This document shows positions 1 through 7,690 of a DNA stretch of 31,643 nucleotides, piece after piece; the stretch's first letter is position 1; each line of letters starts with the position of its first letter. This DNA is from a virus, in IMG/VR virus record IMGVR_UViG_3300024346_000314, positions 1 to 31,643 of that record, one strand, 5' to 3'. The translations under genes were made by a program, and so were the position numbers. The notes under the pieces were generated by a model. It had not been told where the DNA came from. It saw nothing but the letters and a program-made list of their open reading frames with translations, and ran no database searches.

Positions 1-1
1 T

Positions 2-874
2 ACTGCTAAAGCAGGACCAACTGATAAAGAGAAAGCTGATAAAGAGGCTCAAGATGCAATTGACAAACAAGAGATTAAAGATAAATCAGCAGAAAACACA
101 AAAGATATTAAAACTGCTGAAGCACCAGCTAAAACTCCACCAGCAGCTAAAACTCCACCAGCAGAGAAAACTCCACCAGCAGAGAAAACTCCACCAGCAG
201 AGAAAACTCCACCAGCAGAGAAAACTGAACCTAAAGGAGGAAAAGAAGGTGAAGAAGAAACTGATCCAAATGCTGAAAAAATTGAAAAATTAGAAGCAGA
301 TAAAACAAAAGCTAAAGAAGCTTATGATGCACTTCCCGATGATGCAGATATGAAAACTAAAGCAGCCGCAAAGGTAAATCATTTGAAAATTCAATTGGCA
401 TTAGCTCAACTTAAAGAAGACGATGCAGAAGTTATAGATGGATTTAAACAAGAAATAGAAGAAGAAACTGCAAAAATGAATGCAAAAGTAATTCCACAAA
501 CTGGTGGACCAGCAGAAGAAATAACAGAAGAAGGTTTGTCTTTTGAGGCAGCGCTTATTGAAGCATCTGTAAGCGGTTTAATGGCATCAGATGATGAAGA
601 AGATGGATACAAATATCTTAAAGCTCAAGCTAAAAAGTTAGGAGTTAAGGTTAGCGTTAACAAAGATCCTTACGGAGATGGTTATGATGAACTTGGTTTT
701 TCTGGCGATAAAGCAGCAGTTATGAAATTAGCTGGAATATCAGGACATGCTGAAGATATTACAGATGGCGTTTATGATTTATCAGAAACAAAAGCAGTAG
801 AATTACCTAAAACTATTAAATTAGACGAAAGTATGACAATCGCAGAGAAATTTGCAAGATTGATGAACAAATAA
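2..874 (+). CDS. Acidic repeat-containing phage protein (5'-truncated)
   Basis: The reading frame is open from base 2 to a TAA at 872-874, so at least 290 residues are present and the true start lies before the window. The first third is low-complexity (K, E, A, P, T) and contains an AKTPPA/EKTPPA hexapeptide repeat. A charged, probably coiled-coil stretch follows. The C-terminal half contains a compact segment around KAQAKKLGVKVSVNKDPYG and ends in FARLMNK. The methionine at 350 is internal to this frame and is not the likely start. The family was not recognised. The acidic, helical, repeat-linked design would suit a scaffold, core or virion-associated protein, but that is only a guess. A terminator-like hairpin at 914-946 lies just downstream. 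Confidence 0.7.
   Translation, partial: TAKAGPTDKEKADKEAQDAIDKQEIKDKSAENTKDIKTAEAPAKTPPAAKTPPAEKTPPAEKTPPAEKTPPAEKTEPKGGKEGEEETDPNAEKIEKLEADKTKAKEAYDALPDDADMKTKAAAKVNHLKIQLALAQLKEDDAEVIDGFKQEIEEETAKMNAKVIPQTGGPAEEITEEGLSFEAALIEASVSGLMASDDEEDGYKYLKAQAKKLGVKVSVNKDPYGDGYDELGFSGDKAAVMKLAGISGHAEDITDGVYDLSETKAVELPKTIKLDESMTIAEKFARLMNK
128..226 (+). repeat. 18-bp in-frame tandem repeat (5.5 units)
   Basis: Five full 18-bp units lie at 128-145, 146-163, 164-181, 182-199 and 200-217, followed by a half unit at 218-226. The first two begin GCTAAAACT and the rest GAGAAAACT, each ending CCACCAGCA. They encode AKTPPA twice, EKTPPA three times and a final EKT, giving a proline-rich linker. Copy number is likely to vary by slippage. 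Confidence 0.95.
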
Positions 875-1399
875 TTAAAGATGACGCTTAGCGTTCTTCT
901 TTGCAAGTTTAAGAAACTCCTCTCGTTCTTCGAGCAGGAGTTTTTTGCATTTCTTGCGAAACTCAATTGAACTTTTTAAGATACGACTGTCAATCATCGG
1001 CGCCTTTAATACATCGTAATATTCAGGATGTAAAAAGTTTTCCAGATCAAAATTCATAAATTTGGCTTGAATCGGTTTAAAACTTACTGCACAAATCCAA
1101 TCAATCATGTTACAGTTATTGTATAAAGTAGCTAAGTCTACTAATTTACCATTGGTATGATCCCAATATTTTTTAGTTAACGTAACATTTTTTACTGGAG
1201 GTTTTTGCATTCTAAGTACACATTGGACAAATTGATCATTGTCAGACCACCTTCTAATATGTCTGTGGTCTACTAGGAACTTCCTGAAGAACTTTGCTAA
1301 TGGAGCAAGTATAATACCGTACCTATTCCTTGGATTAGGACCAGACGTGCGAGAGATGTTTATATGTGAATATGACATTGCCATTAATCTATTTATCAT
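875..1399 (-). CDS. Hypothetical protein, the only minus-strand gene
   Basis: The chosen start is the ATG at 1399-1397 (MINRLMAMSYSHI), giving 174 residues. It is preceded on the minus strand by AAAAAGG five bases upstream, a fair ribosome site, and it leaves a 53-bp divergent gap to the clamp-loader gene. A longer start at 1462 would overlap that gene. The middle is rich in aromatic and basic residues, and the C-terminus (EEREEFLKLAKKNAKRHL) is a charged helix. No family was recognised. Its 3' end converges on the plus-strand gene ending at 874, and the terminator hairpin of that gene lies inside this coding sequence. Confidence 0.7.
   Translation of the reverse strand: MINRLMAMSYSHINISRTSGPNPRNRYGIILAPLAKFFRKFLVDHRHIRRWSDNDQFVQCVLRMQKPPVKNVTLTKKYWDHTNGKLVDLATLYNNCNMIDWICAVSFKPIQAKFMNFDLENFLHPEYYDVLKAPMIDSRILKSSIEFRKKCKKLLLEEREEFLKLAKKNAKRHL
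914..946 (+). terminator. Intrinsic terminator for the 2-874 gene
   Basis: AAACTCCT (914-921) pairs with AGGAGTTT (936-943), and inside it CTCG (922-925) pairs with CGAG (931-934) around a TTCT loop. The stem runs into a T tract at 941-946. It lies within the 3' end of the minus-strand gene, so the same bases also encode protein on the other strand. Confidence 0.75.
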
Positions 1400-1452
1400 T
1401 GAAACCTTTTTACGTATTAATCGTATAACATGTAAACATATCATATACATAC

Positions 1453-2409
1453 ATGAAATCAATAAATCAACTTTTTACAGAAAAGTACAGACCTTCAAAC
1501 TTAGAAGAACTTATATTACCAGAAAGAGTAATGAGCAAATTCAAAGATGGTTTGGTACAAAACATGTTATTTGCAGGTAGTCCAGGTACTGGTAAAACCT
1601 CATGCGCAAAAGCAATTGTTAATCAATTCAAGTTACCATACTTGTATATTAACGCGTCAACCGATACTTCGGTAGATGTTATTAGAACCAGAATCACCGA
1701 TTTCTGTTCTACTGTTTCCATTATGGATGCACCGGGAATGTTTAAGGTAGTTATTCTAGATGAGGTCGACGGTGTATCAGATCAATTCTTTAAAGCACTT
1801 CGTGCAACTATGGAAACATTCTCAAGTAATTCTCGTTTTATAGCAACGTGTAATTATATCAACAAATTACCAGATCCAATTCTTAGTCGTTTTGAAGTTA
1901 TTGATTTTGACTTTGATAAACAAGAAGAAACAGAATTGACCAAGAAGTACATTAAAAGAGTGTATGAGATCTGTGGTAAAGAAGACATGACAATTGAAAA
2001 ACCAGCACTGGTAGAATTTGTTAAAAGAAACTTTCCAGATTTAAGAACCACCTTAAATAAATTACAAGGCTATAAAACACAAGGTACTTCTAATATCACA
2101 GCAGAAGATGTTAAGAAATTTAATTCGGTTTACAAAGACGTATTCGAGTTAATCTTTAATGAAACAGATCCAGCTAAAAACTATCAAACCTTGGTAGGAA
2201 ATTATGCCAACCGAGTCGATGATGTACTGCAAACATTAGGTGCAGAATTTATCGAATATATTCAGCAAGAGAAAGGGCAATATATAAAACATATACCACA
2301 AGTTGTTATAACTGTCGCTAAACATCAAGCACAAAGGGTACACGTTATTGATCCTGTAATTACGATGTTGAGCTGTGTATATGAGATACAAAGTATAATT
2401 AATTCGTAA
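1453..2409 (+). CDS. 44: Sliding-clamp loader large subunit (T4 gp44-like AAA+ ATPase)
   Basis: This 318-residue protein matches the length of T4 gp44 (319). A KYRP motif near the N-terminus (11-14) is followed by Walker A GSPGTGKT (42-49), Walker B VVILDEVD (99-106), a sensor-1 Asn (134, in TCNY) and SRF (145-147) carrying the arginine finger, the usual order in clamp-loader AAA+ ATPases. The C-terminal half is helical, as expected for the collar domain. In T4 the product, with gp62, loads the gp45 clamp onto primer-template DNA for the phage polymerase. The start ATG at 1453 follows an A/T-rich leader and is divergent from the minus-strand gene. The 5'-nuclease gene follows at 2478, consistent with a replication cluster. 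No recognisable gp62 was found next to it. Confidence 0.93.
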   Translation: MKSINQLFTEKYRPSNLEELILPERVMSKFKDGLVQNMLFAGSPGTGKTSCAKAIVNQFKLPYLYINASTDTSVDVIRTRITDFCSTVSIMDAPGMFKVVILDEVDGVSDQFFKALRATMETFSSNSRFIATCNYINKLPDPILSRFEVIDFDFDKQEETELTKKYIKRVYEICGKEDMTIEKPALVEFVKRNFPDLRTTLNKLQGYKTQGTSNITAEDVKKFNSVYKDVFELIFNETDPAKNYQTLVGNYANRVDDVLQTLGAEFIEYIQQEKGQYIKHIPQVVITVAKHQAQRVHVIDPVITMLSCVYEIQSIINS

Positions 2410-2429
2410 ATAACTAATAAATAATTTTT

Positions 2430-2456
2430 TAGTCTCAATATTTTTTAGTATATTTG
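2430..2456 (+). promoter_or_regulatory. Bacteroidota-type promoter before the exonuclease gene
   Basis: A TATATTTG box (2449-2456) matches the TAnnTTTG -7 element, with a TTTTTTAG block about 20 bases upstream in the -33 region. The ATG follows 21 bases later. The arrangement resembles the promoters at 20727 and 25998. Confidence 0.5.
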
Positions 2457-2477
2457 ACTAAGTAAAGAAATATAAAT

Positions 2478-3749
2478 ATGAAAGTGGGAAAACATACACT
2501 ATTAATAGACGGTAATTATTTTGTATTCAGTAGGCTTTTTGTACTTCAAAAACCTAAGAGCGGACAGCTTTTAGGAGATGATAAACAAAAGTCACAGTTT
2601 ATGAGAAAATTAGCCATTGACTTTGCATCAGAGATGCGAAAGTTAAAAATGTTCGTGGATGACGTGGTATTGACAGTAGATTCAAAATCATGGCGTAAAG
2701 ACTTATATCCAGAAGCTGATTATAAAGGCACTAGAAAACAAAGCAGCGATGTCAATTGGACAAACGTATATAGCGTATATGAAGAATTTCAAAAGATCTT
2801 AGCATCTAAAGGTGTTACAGTGCATCAAATTCAAGGAGCTGAAGCAGATGATGTTATATTTGGTTGGTCAACGGCTCTTAATAATAGAGGTAAATCATGT
2901 ATCGTATGGTCAGGTGACAGGGATCTTATCCAGTTAGTTAACTATTCTAAGACTAATGATGCACATACAATCTGGTATTACAACACCAAGAAGTCACTGT
3001 ATGTGTATGAAGGCTTTGAGCGTGATATGACTCAATCTATTGCTAATGATATGAGTGCCGATGATTTATTATTTAATATGGGTGGTGAGCACATGACAAG
3101 AGATACTTATCAAACTAATATTTTAGCATGGGTAAAAGATCTTAAAATAGAAATGACAGAAGTTGATTGCGATAGATTTATTTTTAATAAAATATTAATC
3201 GGTGATAAGTCAGATAATATTCCATCAGTAGTTACTTGGCAAAAAGAAATGAAAGGTGGTAAATTAAGAATCTTCTCAATCACCGAGAAAATGGCAGATA
3301 CTGTTTATGAGCAATTCGTTAAAGAGTTAGATAACTTTACAATAGAGCACCTATTTAATCAAGAATATAAAAACAAATTAACAGATATTATTTATAGAGT
3401 AGTTGGTCATGGTAACTTAACACTGATCAAATCTTCATTATCCAATAATATAGCATTAATGTTATTACACGTTAAAACTATTCCAGATTCAATTCAGCGT
3501 GCTATTTATGATGCAATTGACAAAGATTGGGAAGGTGCACTAGAGCAAGTAGATCAATTCATGGATATGGAAAAAATCCTAGAAGGTACACATTGGTTAG
3601 ATGATAAAATTGGATTTGGTGTAGATGCTTTCGCAGGTATGGACATTCCAGTAGAAGAAACAGTTAAAAAAGAACCAATAAAATTAGTCGGTAAAAAAAC
3701 AGAGCCTACTAAAACTACTGCCTTACCAATGACTAAAAAATTATTCTAA
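2478..3749 (+). CDS. rnh: 5'-3' exonuclease / RNase H of the FEN family
   Basis: The 423-residue product has the acidic metal-binding motifs of the phage RNase H/FEN-1 family: LIDGN (Asp11), VLTVDS (Asp68) with EADYKGTR (79-86), GAEADD (120-125), SGDRD (145-149) and GDKSDN (242-247). The last begins the helix-hairpin-helix region. T4 RNase H (about 305 residues) removes RNA primers from lagging-strand fragments, and this protein should act in the same step. It is about 120 residues longer, with an added C-terminal region ending in a Lys/Thr/Pro-rich tail (KKEPIKLVGKKTEPTKT), possibly a site for binding the clamp or single-strand-binding protein. The stop codon overlaps the next gene start (TAATG), indicating translational coupling. 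Confidence 0.9.
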   Translation: MKVGKHTLLIDGNYFVFSRLFVLQKPKSGQLLGDDKQKSQFMRKLAIDFASEMRKLKMFVDDVVLTVDSKSWRKDLYPEADYKGTRKQSSDVNWTNVYSVYEEFQKILASKGVTVHQIQGAEADDVIFGWSTALNNRGKSCIVWSGDRDLIQLVNYSKTNDAHTIWYYNTKKSLYVYEGFERDMTQSIANDMSADDLLFNMGGEHMTRDTYQTNILAWVKDLKIEMTEVDCDRFIFNKILIGDKSDNIPSVVTWQKEMKGGKLRIFSITEKMADTVYEQFVKELDNFTIEHLFNQEYKNKLTDIIYRVVGHGNLTLIKSSLSNNIALMLLHVKTIPDSIQRAIYDAIDKDWEGALEQVDQFMDMEKILEGTHWLDDKIGFGVDAFAGMDIPVEETVKKEPIKLVGKKTEPTKTTALPMTKKLF

Positions 3750-3907
3750 TGAGTATAGAAGATCAAGCAACAATCGAAGCAATTCTAGAAGAAGCATCTG
3801 CATTTGGTTTAAGAGGTGAAGTACAAGAATGGGCTAATAAATTCATAAGCGAGGGTGTTGAAGCTGTAACTGCACATCACTTAGCATATGATGAATGGAT
3901 AAAATAA
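3749..3907 (+). CDS. Small acidic hypothetical protein
   Basis: The ATG overlaps the preceding TAA (TAATG), so the gene is probably translationally coupled to the exonuclease gene. It encodes 52 residues, starting MSIEDQATIEAILEEASAFG and ending AYDEWIK, with two predicted helices. No family was recognised. The overlap, absence of internal stops and acidic helical composition typical of phage small proteins support it as real. It could be an accessory factor for the nuclease, but nothing in the sequence shows this. Confidence 0.7.
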   Translation: MSIEDQATIEAILEEASAFGLRGEVQEWANKFISEGVEAVTAHHLAYDEWIK

Positions 3908-3937
3908 AACATAATCATCATATAGAGTATAAATAAT

Positions 3938-4366
3938 ATGCTAGACGAGACTAAATTATTCGACTTTGTGAAAATTATGTTCACAAAGCCAGATCAATTC
4001 AATAATATGAAACTACATACGAAGAAGCGCCATCATTTTATGATTAACCGCTTCTTCGCTATTAAGTACCCTGCTAATGCCAATATGTTTAATTTTAATG
4101 GCATTAATGGTGGTAATGTGGTAGAATCATGGGGAATGGTCGCACAAAGATTCAAGAGTGTTCCAATGTGGTTTTACACCAAAACAAAAAAAGCAGAGAA
4201 AGAAATCGTAGATAAATATACACCTAGCGAAGCTGTGATCGAATTATACCTAACTAAAAATGAAATAGGTATGAGAGAATTCAATGAATTAAAACAATTC
4301 GCCAAGGCTGATTTATTCAGTGAATTACAAAAAATTGAAACACAGTTAGATGTCTATAGAAAATAA
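3938..4366 (+). CDS. Hypothetical phage protein of the replication-baseplate boundary
   Basis: The 142-residue product has a central stretch HHFMINRFFAIKYPANANMF followed by VPMWFYTKTKK, giving a basic aromatic core and an acidic helical C-terminus. The pattern recalls a small protein seen in other T4-like phages of Bacteroidota, but I cannot name a function. A clamp-loader small subunit (gp62) is conceivable from the position next to the gp44-like gene, but T4 gp62 is longer (187 residues) and no convincing motif is shared. Its 3' end overlaps the next gene by 17 bases. A TATAAATA string sits at 3928-3935, only two bases before the ATG, too close to be a useful promoter for this gene. Confidence 0.65.
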   Translation: MLDETKLFDFVKIMFTKPDQFNNMKLHTKKRHHFMINRFFAIKYPANANMFNFNGINGGNVVESWGMVAQRFKSVPMWFYTKTKKAEKEIVDKYTPSEAVIELYLTKNEIGMREFNELKQFAKADLFSELQKIETQLDVYRK

Positions 4367-5000
4367 AGATGATTTCTCAGAAGTAGTTGATATTACATTA
4401 TACAAATATAACTCCATAGATACTAAAATATGGGGATTAATTCAACGCGACATAGAAAGTAAAAAATTAGCAGATGAATCTTATTTGGTTTCTGCTAGTA
4501 AAATGCAAATGTATATTAATAAATGGTTTTCTGCTGATGTCAATAGATTTCAATCAGTGGGTGAGATGACGATTCATAAAGAAGCCACTTCTGTTTATTT
4601 TATTTGGCAAATGCTAAATAACATATCTAATCTGTCATGGATCAAAGTTAACCTAAATAAAAATATAAGTTACAATAGAATTGTAAATATTGATCAAATC
4701 AAAACGATTAGATACAATATAAAAATTATACGAGGTAGCTTAAGACTTTTTGATTTATTTGAGACAAGAGAACTGAATATAGTCAATGATATAATGGATC
4801 GTTGTAAACTATTACCAGACGGTCAAATGTACAAAGTATTCAAATTAAGAAAATTTATGAATGTTCTTGATATGTATTTAACAGATGATACCGGAAGTGA
4901 AACGTTTAGTGTTATAAATACCATTATCCAAAAATTAGAACCATATGAAATTGACGATCCGGAAATCCTTTTAATAACGGATAGAAATTCAGATATATAA
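4350..5000 (+). CDS. Hypothetical protein, probably virion or assembly related
   Basis: This 216-residue protein starts at an ATG (MSIENKDDFSE) 17 bases inside the preceding gene, in another frame, so the two are likely coupled. It is mixed charged and hydrophobic with no signal peptide or membrane segment and no motif I recognise. Its stop codon is part of a GATATATAA late-promoter-like motif that serves the large virion gene at 5029. The position just before a structural block suggests a baseplate or neck assembly role, by context only. Confidence 0.6.
   Translation: MSIENKDDFSEVVDITLYKYNSIDTKIWGLIQRDIESKKLADESYLVSASKMQMYINKWFSADVNRFQSVGEMTIHKEATSVYFIWQMLNNISNLSWIKVNLNKNISYNRIVNIDQIKTIRYNIKIIRGSLRLFDLFETRELNIVNDIMDRCKLLPDGQMYKVFKLRKFMNVLDMYLTDDTGSETFSVINTIIQKLEPYEIDDPEILLITDRNSDI
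4992..5000 (+). promoter_or_regulatory. Late-promoter-like motif GATATATAA
   Basis: The motif overlaps the stop codon of the preceding gene and stands 28 bases before the ATG at 5029. It is one of eight GATAWATA-type motifs in short gaps of this window and resembles the T4 late promoter TATAAATA. Confidence 0.5.
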
Positions 5001-5028
5001 TAAAAAACAGACTACTTGTCACTAATTA

Positions 5029-6978
5029 ATGGTAAGAAATTTTACAGCAGATCAAATAGGCGATTCATTTTTAGCCAAACTAATTACTCCATATGAAAAT
5101 GTCGTAGGCATTAATTCATGGAACATAATTGCTGGTGTAAGTAATTCTAATACTATTGGTACTCTAACAATGAGTGCTGGAAGTAATGTAGTTACCGGTT
5201 ATCGTACTAATTTAGATCTAGTAATAGGTGATAAGATTATTGTAGGTAACGTAGAATTTGAAGTAGCTAGTATAGTTAGTTCATCTGTATTCACTATAAC
5301 AACACCACCTCAATTTTCAGGAACGGGTCTCAAGTTTTATAAACCATTAGACGAAGACAATTTCTTTGACTATGAATTTAGATGGTCACAAGAACCAGTA
5401 AATAGTGATGGTGGCATAATGTCAGAGTTTAGACCATTAAATAATGGTACAAATCCAACAGATATTTTAGGTTTAGCATTCGATCCATTAAAACCATTAT
5501 GGATCACAGTTAGATTTACAGTTAATAGATTATCTACAGCACACACAATATCTTTATTAAGTCTCACTTTTAATATAGAAACCGTAGATGGTGAAATCGT
5601 TTCATGTCCTCAATATTGTACAGATTGTACAGATCCATATGCAATGAATGGTTGTGCAAATATTATTGTAGACTGTGATGATAATTTATTTAATCCATAT
5701 GCTTTATCAAAACCTACAAATCTATATAAGCAAATGTCTGATCTTTCAACCAATATGTTTGGCCACATGGTTAAATATTTTAGAGTAGAACCTGATCAAA
5801 GATCACGTGATGTTATATTAATGGAATATTCATTATATAACGTAAAAGAAACAGGTGAATTTAAAATCATGGTACCAGATAATGAGTTGCCTTCTAATGA
5901 TTTTAAATTTGACATATATGGAATGAGTTTCGAAGATTTTGAAATTCATGTAACTGCAACACAATTTAGTTCAGCCTTTGGATTTGGAATAAGCCCAAGA
6001 GCTAGAGATTATCTTTACTTTCCATTAAATAATAGAATGTATGAAGTTACTGCAGTTACATTCGCAGATGAATTCAATATGAATATGACATATTGGAGAG
6101 TAATGCTTAGGAAATATGAAAATAGAACTAGTTCTATACATACCGATTCTGCCGTAGAACAGGAACTTAGTGATTTAATTACAGGAATAGATGAAGTATT
6201 CGGTGAAGAAATTCAACAAGAATATACACAAGTTACCAAACCAGAACAATATCAAACAGTATTCAATACAGTTGGTGATGGTATACGTGACAGAGTCCAT
6301 AATAATTTAACTATATTAGATACTGAGATTAGAAATAAATGGACTATTATTAGTAAGAACACATATGATCTAAGTTCTATCAGTGATGTGGGAATTGAAG
6401 CTGTTGTTTATAAAAGAAAATCAACTTTAGCAACTGATGAAAGTTTAGCGGTAACTCTATGGTTTAAACCTGATTTATCAATAAATAATCCATCTGCCGT
6501 TTTATTAGATGGATTAATAGATAACAAAGGTTTAAAAATATCAACCACAAATGAAAAAGTATTTGTTCAAATAAATAATGATATACATCAATTTACGTAC
6601 AATGCTCCAGTAAGTTCAGACGCATGGTATGGAATGGTATTTAACTTAAACAACAAATATAATCAAATATCGACAACAGTCTATAAATTAGAACCAGGTA
6701 ACAATTTATTACCTAACAATACAACGCAGAATAGTATTACGAATATATTAGATGAAACAAAATCTATAACACAATACAGTTGGATAACTACAAAACAATA
6801 TTCACTTATGCCTGGTAAAATAAAAATGACCAACATAAGATTGTTTAAAAAACCTATAGAATCAGAGCAAAGACTTAATATATTACAACAATATGTAGTT
6901 AGAGATAATCAACTTGCAACGATTATAGACAACGCAATTCCTTCTATTCAGCTTAGACGTTACAATCAAGCTAGATAA
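5029..6978 (+). CDS. Large virion structural protein with LamG-like C-terminal domain
   Basis: The 649-residue product is rich in beta structure. Residues about 40-110 look like a small beta barrel with repeated GT/GS/VV pattern (GTLTMSAGSNVVTGYRTNL). A cysteine cluster (CPQYCTDCTDPYAMNGCANI) lies near residues 195-215 and could bind a metal. Residues about 455-610 contain SLAVTLWFKP, GLKISTTNEKVFVQINNDI and AWYGMVFNL, the strand pattern of a laminin-G/concanavalin-like domain. Such domains in phage virions often bind sugars or sit in baseplate, neck or fibre proteins. It lies directly upstream of terminase, where T4 carries neck and tail-completion genes, so a neck, baseplate or decoration role is likely, but the exact homologue is not recognised. 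Confidence 0.7.
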   Translation: MVRNFTADQIGDSFLAKLITPYENVVGINSWNIIAGVSNSNTIGTLTMSAGSNVVTGYRTNLDLVIGDKIIVGNVEFEVASIVSSSVFTITTPPQFSGTGLKFYKPLDEDNFFDYEFRWSQEPVNSDGGIMSEFRPLNNGTNPTDILGLAFDPLKPLWITVRFTVNRLSTAHTISLLSLTFNIETVDGEIVSCPQYCTDCTDPYAMNGCANIIVDCDDNLFNPYALSKPTNLYKQMSDLSTNMFGHMVKYFRVEPDQRSRDVILMEYSLYNVKETGEFKIMVPDNELPSNDFKFDIYGMSFEDFEIHVTATQFSSAFGFGISPRARDYLYFPLNNRMYEVTAVTFADEFNMNMTYWRVMLRKYENRTSSIHTDSAVEQELSDLITGIDEVFGEEIQQEYTQVTKPEQYQTVFNTVGDGIRDRVHNNLTILDTEIRNKWTIISKNTYDLSSISDVGIEAVVYKRKSTLATDESLAVTLWFKPDLSINNPSAVLLDGLIDNKGLKISTTNEKVFVQINNDIHQFTYNAPVSSDAWYGMVFNLNNKYNQISTTVYKLEPGNNLLPNNTTQNSITNILDETKSITQYSWITTKQYSLMPGKIKMTNIRLFKKPIESEQRLNILQQYVVRDNQLATIIDNAIPSIQLRRYNQAR

Positions 6979-6997
6979 TACGTATCTGGCATAGGTT

Positions 6998-7016
6998 GAT
7001 ATATAACCTATAAATA
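6998..7016 (+). promoter_or_regulatory. Two late-promoter-like motifs (GATATATAA and TATAAATA)
   Basis: GATATATAA at 6998-7006 and an exact TATAAATA, the T4 late -10 sequence, at 7009-7016 lie in the gap before the small terminase gene (ATG 7025). The first is better spaced for a leader. Confidence 0.55.
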
Positions 7017-7024
7017 ACATTTTT

Positions 7025-7690
7025 ATGAGCGAAGAAAAGAAAAAGAATATATCTGAACAAGCAGATCAAATTCGTAGAGAGTTAGACGATCTAATAGGAG
7101 ACACGGGTATGATGGACGTTGAGACAGATCCAGTAGATCTTCCAATCAAGCAACCTAGGACCGATTTGGCACCAAGAGTCAGTTATGAAGAATTAAAGTC
7201 AGCTGCAACCAAAAAAGCAGAAAAGACTATCACAGCTCTTATGAAATTTTATCTCGATGCAGATATTATTGAAAAGGACGAATATATTGCCGCAAAGAAA
7301 AAGATGGACGAAATGACTATGTCATCTTTGATTTACCAATTACAAGCGGGAGAAAGAGCATTAACAACACTTTTACAAACTATTGACGATGGTGAATTAG
7401 CACCTCGTATGTTTGAAGTACTTGCTACTTTACAAAAATCCATGTTAGATATTATCAAATCACAAACAATGTACTTAATGGCTTCTGAGGAATCTACTAA
7501 GAGAATTGCACGTGACATTGAAATCTACAAGAAACGAGATGATGTTAGAGAAATAGAAGCCTCTGGGGGTGATACTAATAATAAAAATCTACAAAGAGGT
7601 ACTAAAGATCTAATGGCAGCAATTCAAGCTGGTATTAAAAGAGGACCCAGTGAAGATATTCAAGACATAGAAGAAATAACAGAAGAATAA
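7025..7690 (+). CDS. 16: Small terminase subunit (T4 gp16-like, by context)
   Basis: This 221-residue protein is almost entirely helical and charged, with a coiled-coil centre and a C-terminal RGTKDLMAAIQAGI segment resembling the conserved tail of T4-type small terminases. It is somewhat longer than T4 gp16 (164). Small terminases form rings that recognise DNA and stimulate the large subunit ATPase. The gene lies immediately before the large terminase gene, whose ATG overlaps its stop (TAATG), the normal gp16-gp17 order. The assignment rests mainly on position and general features. Confidence 0.75.
   Translation: MSEEKKKNISEQADQIRRELDDLIGDTGMMDVETDPVDLPIKQPRTDLAPRVSYEELKSAATKKAEKTITALMKFYLDADIIEKDEYIAAKKKMDEMTMSSLIYQLQAGERALTTLLQTIDDGELAPRMFEVLATLQKSMLDIIKSQTMYLMASEESTKRIARDIEIYKKRDDVREIEASGGDTNNKNLQRGTKDLMAAIQAGIKRGPSEDIQDIEEITEE

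Noticed and set aside
54-293. A 79-codon frame with repeated KLHQQR
   Set aside because: It is a shifted reading of the 18-bp repeats; the true frame runs through 2-874 with the EKTPPA repeats.
3928-3935. Exact TATAAATA late-promoter sequence
   Set aside because: It ends two bases before the ATG at 3938, so any transcript from it would start within or past the start codon.
3938-4366. Clamp-loader small subunit (gp62)
   Set aside because: The position is suggestive but length and motifs do not match T4 gp62, so it was left as hypothetical.
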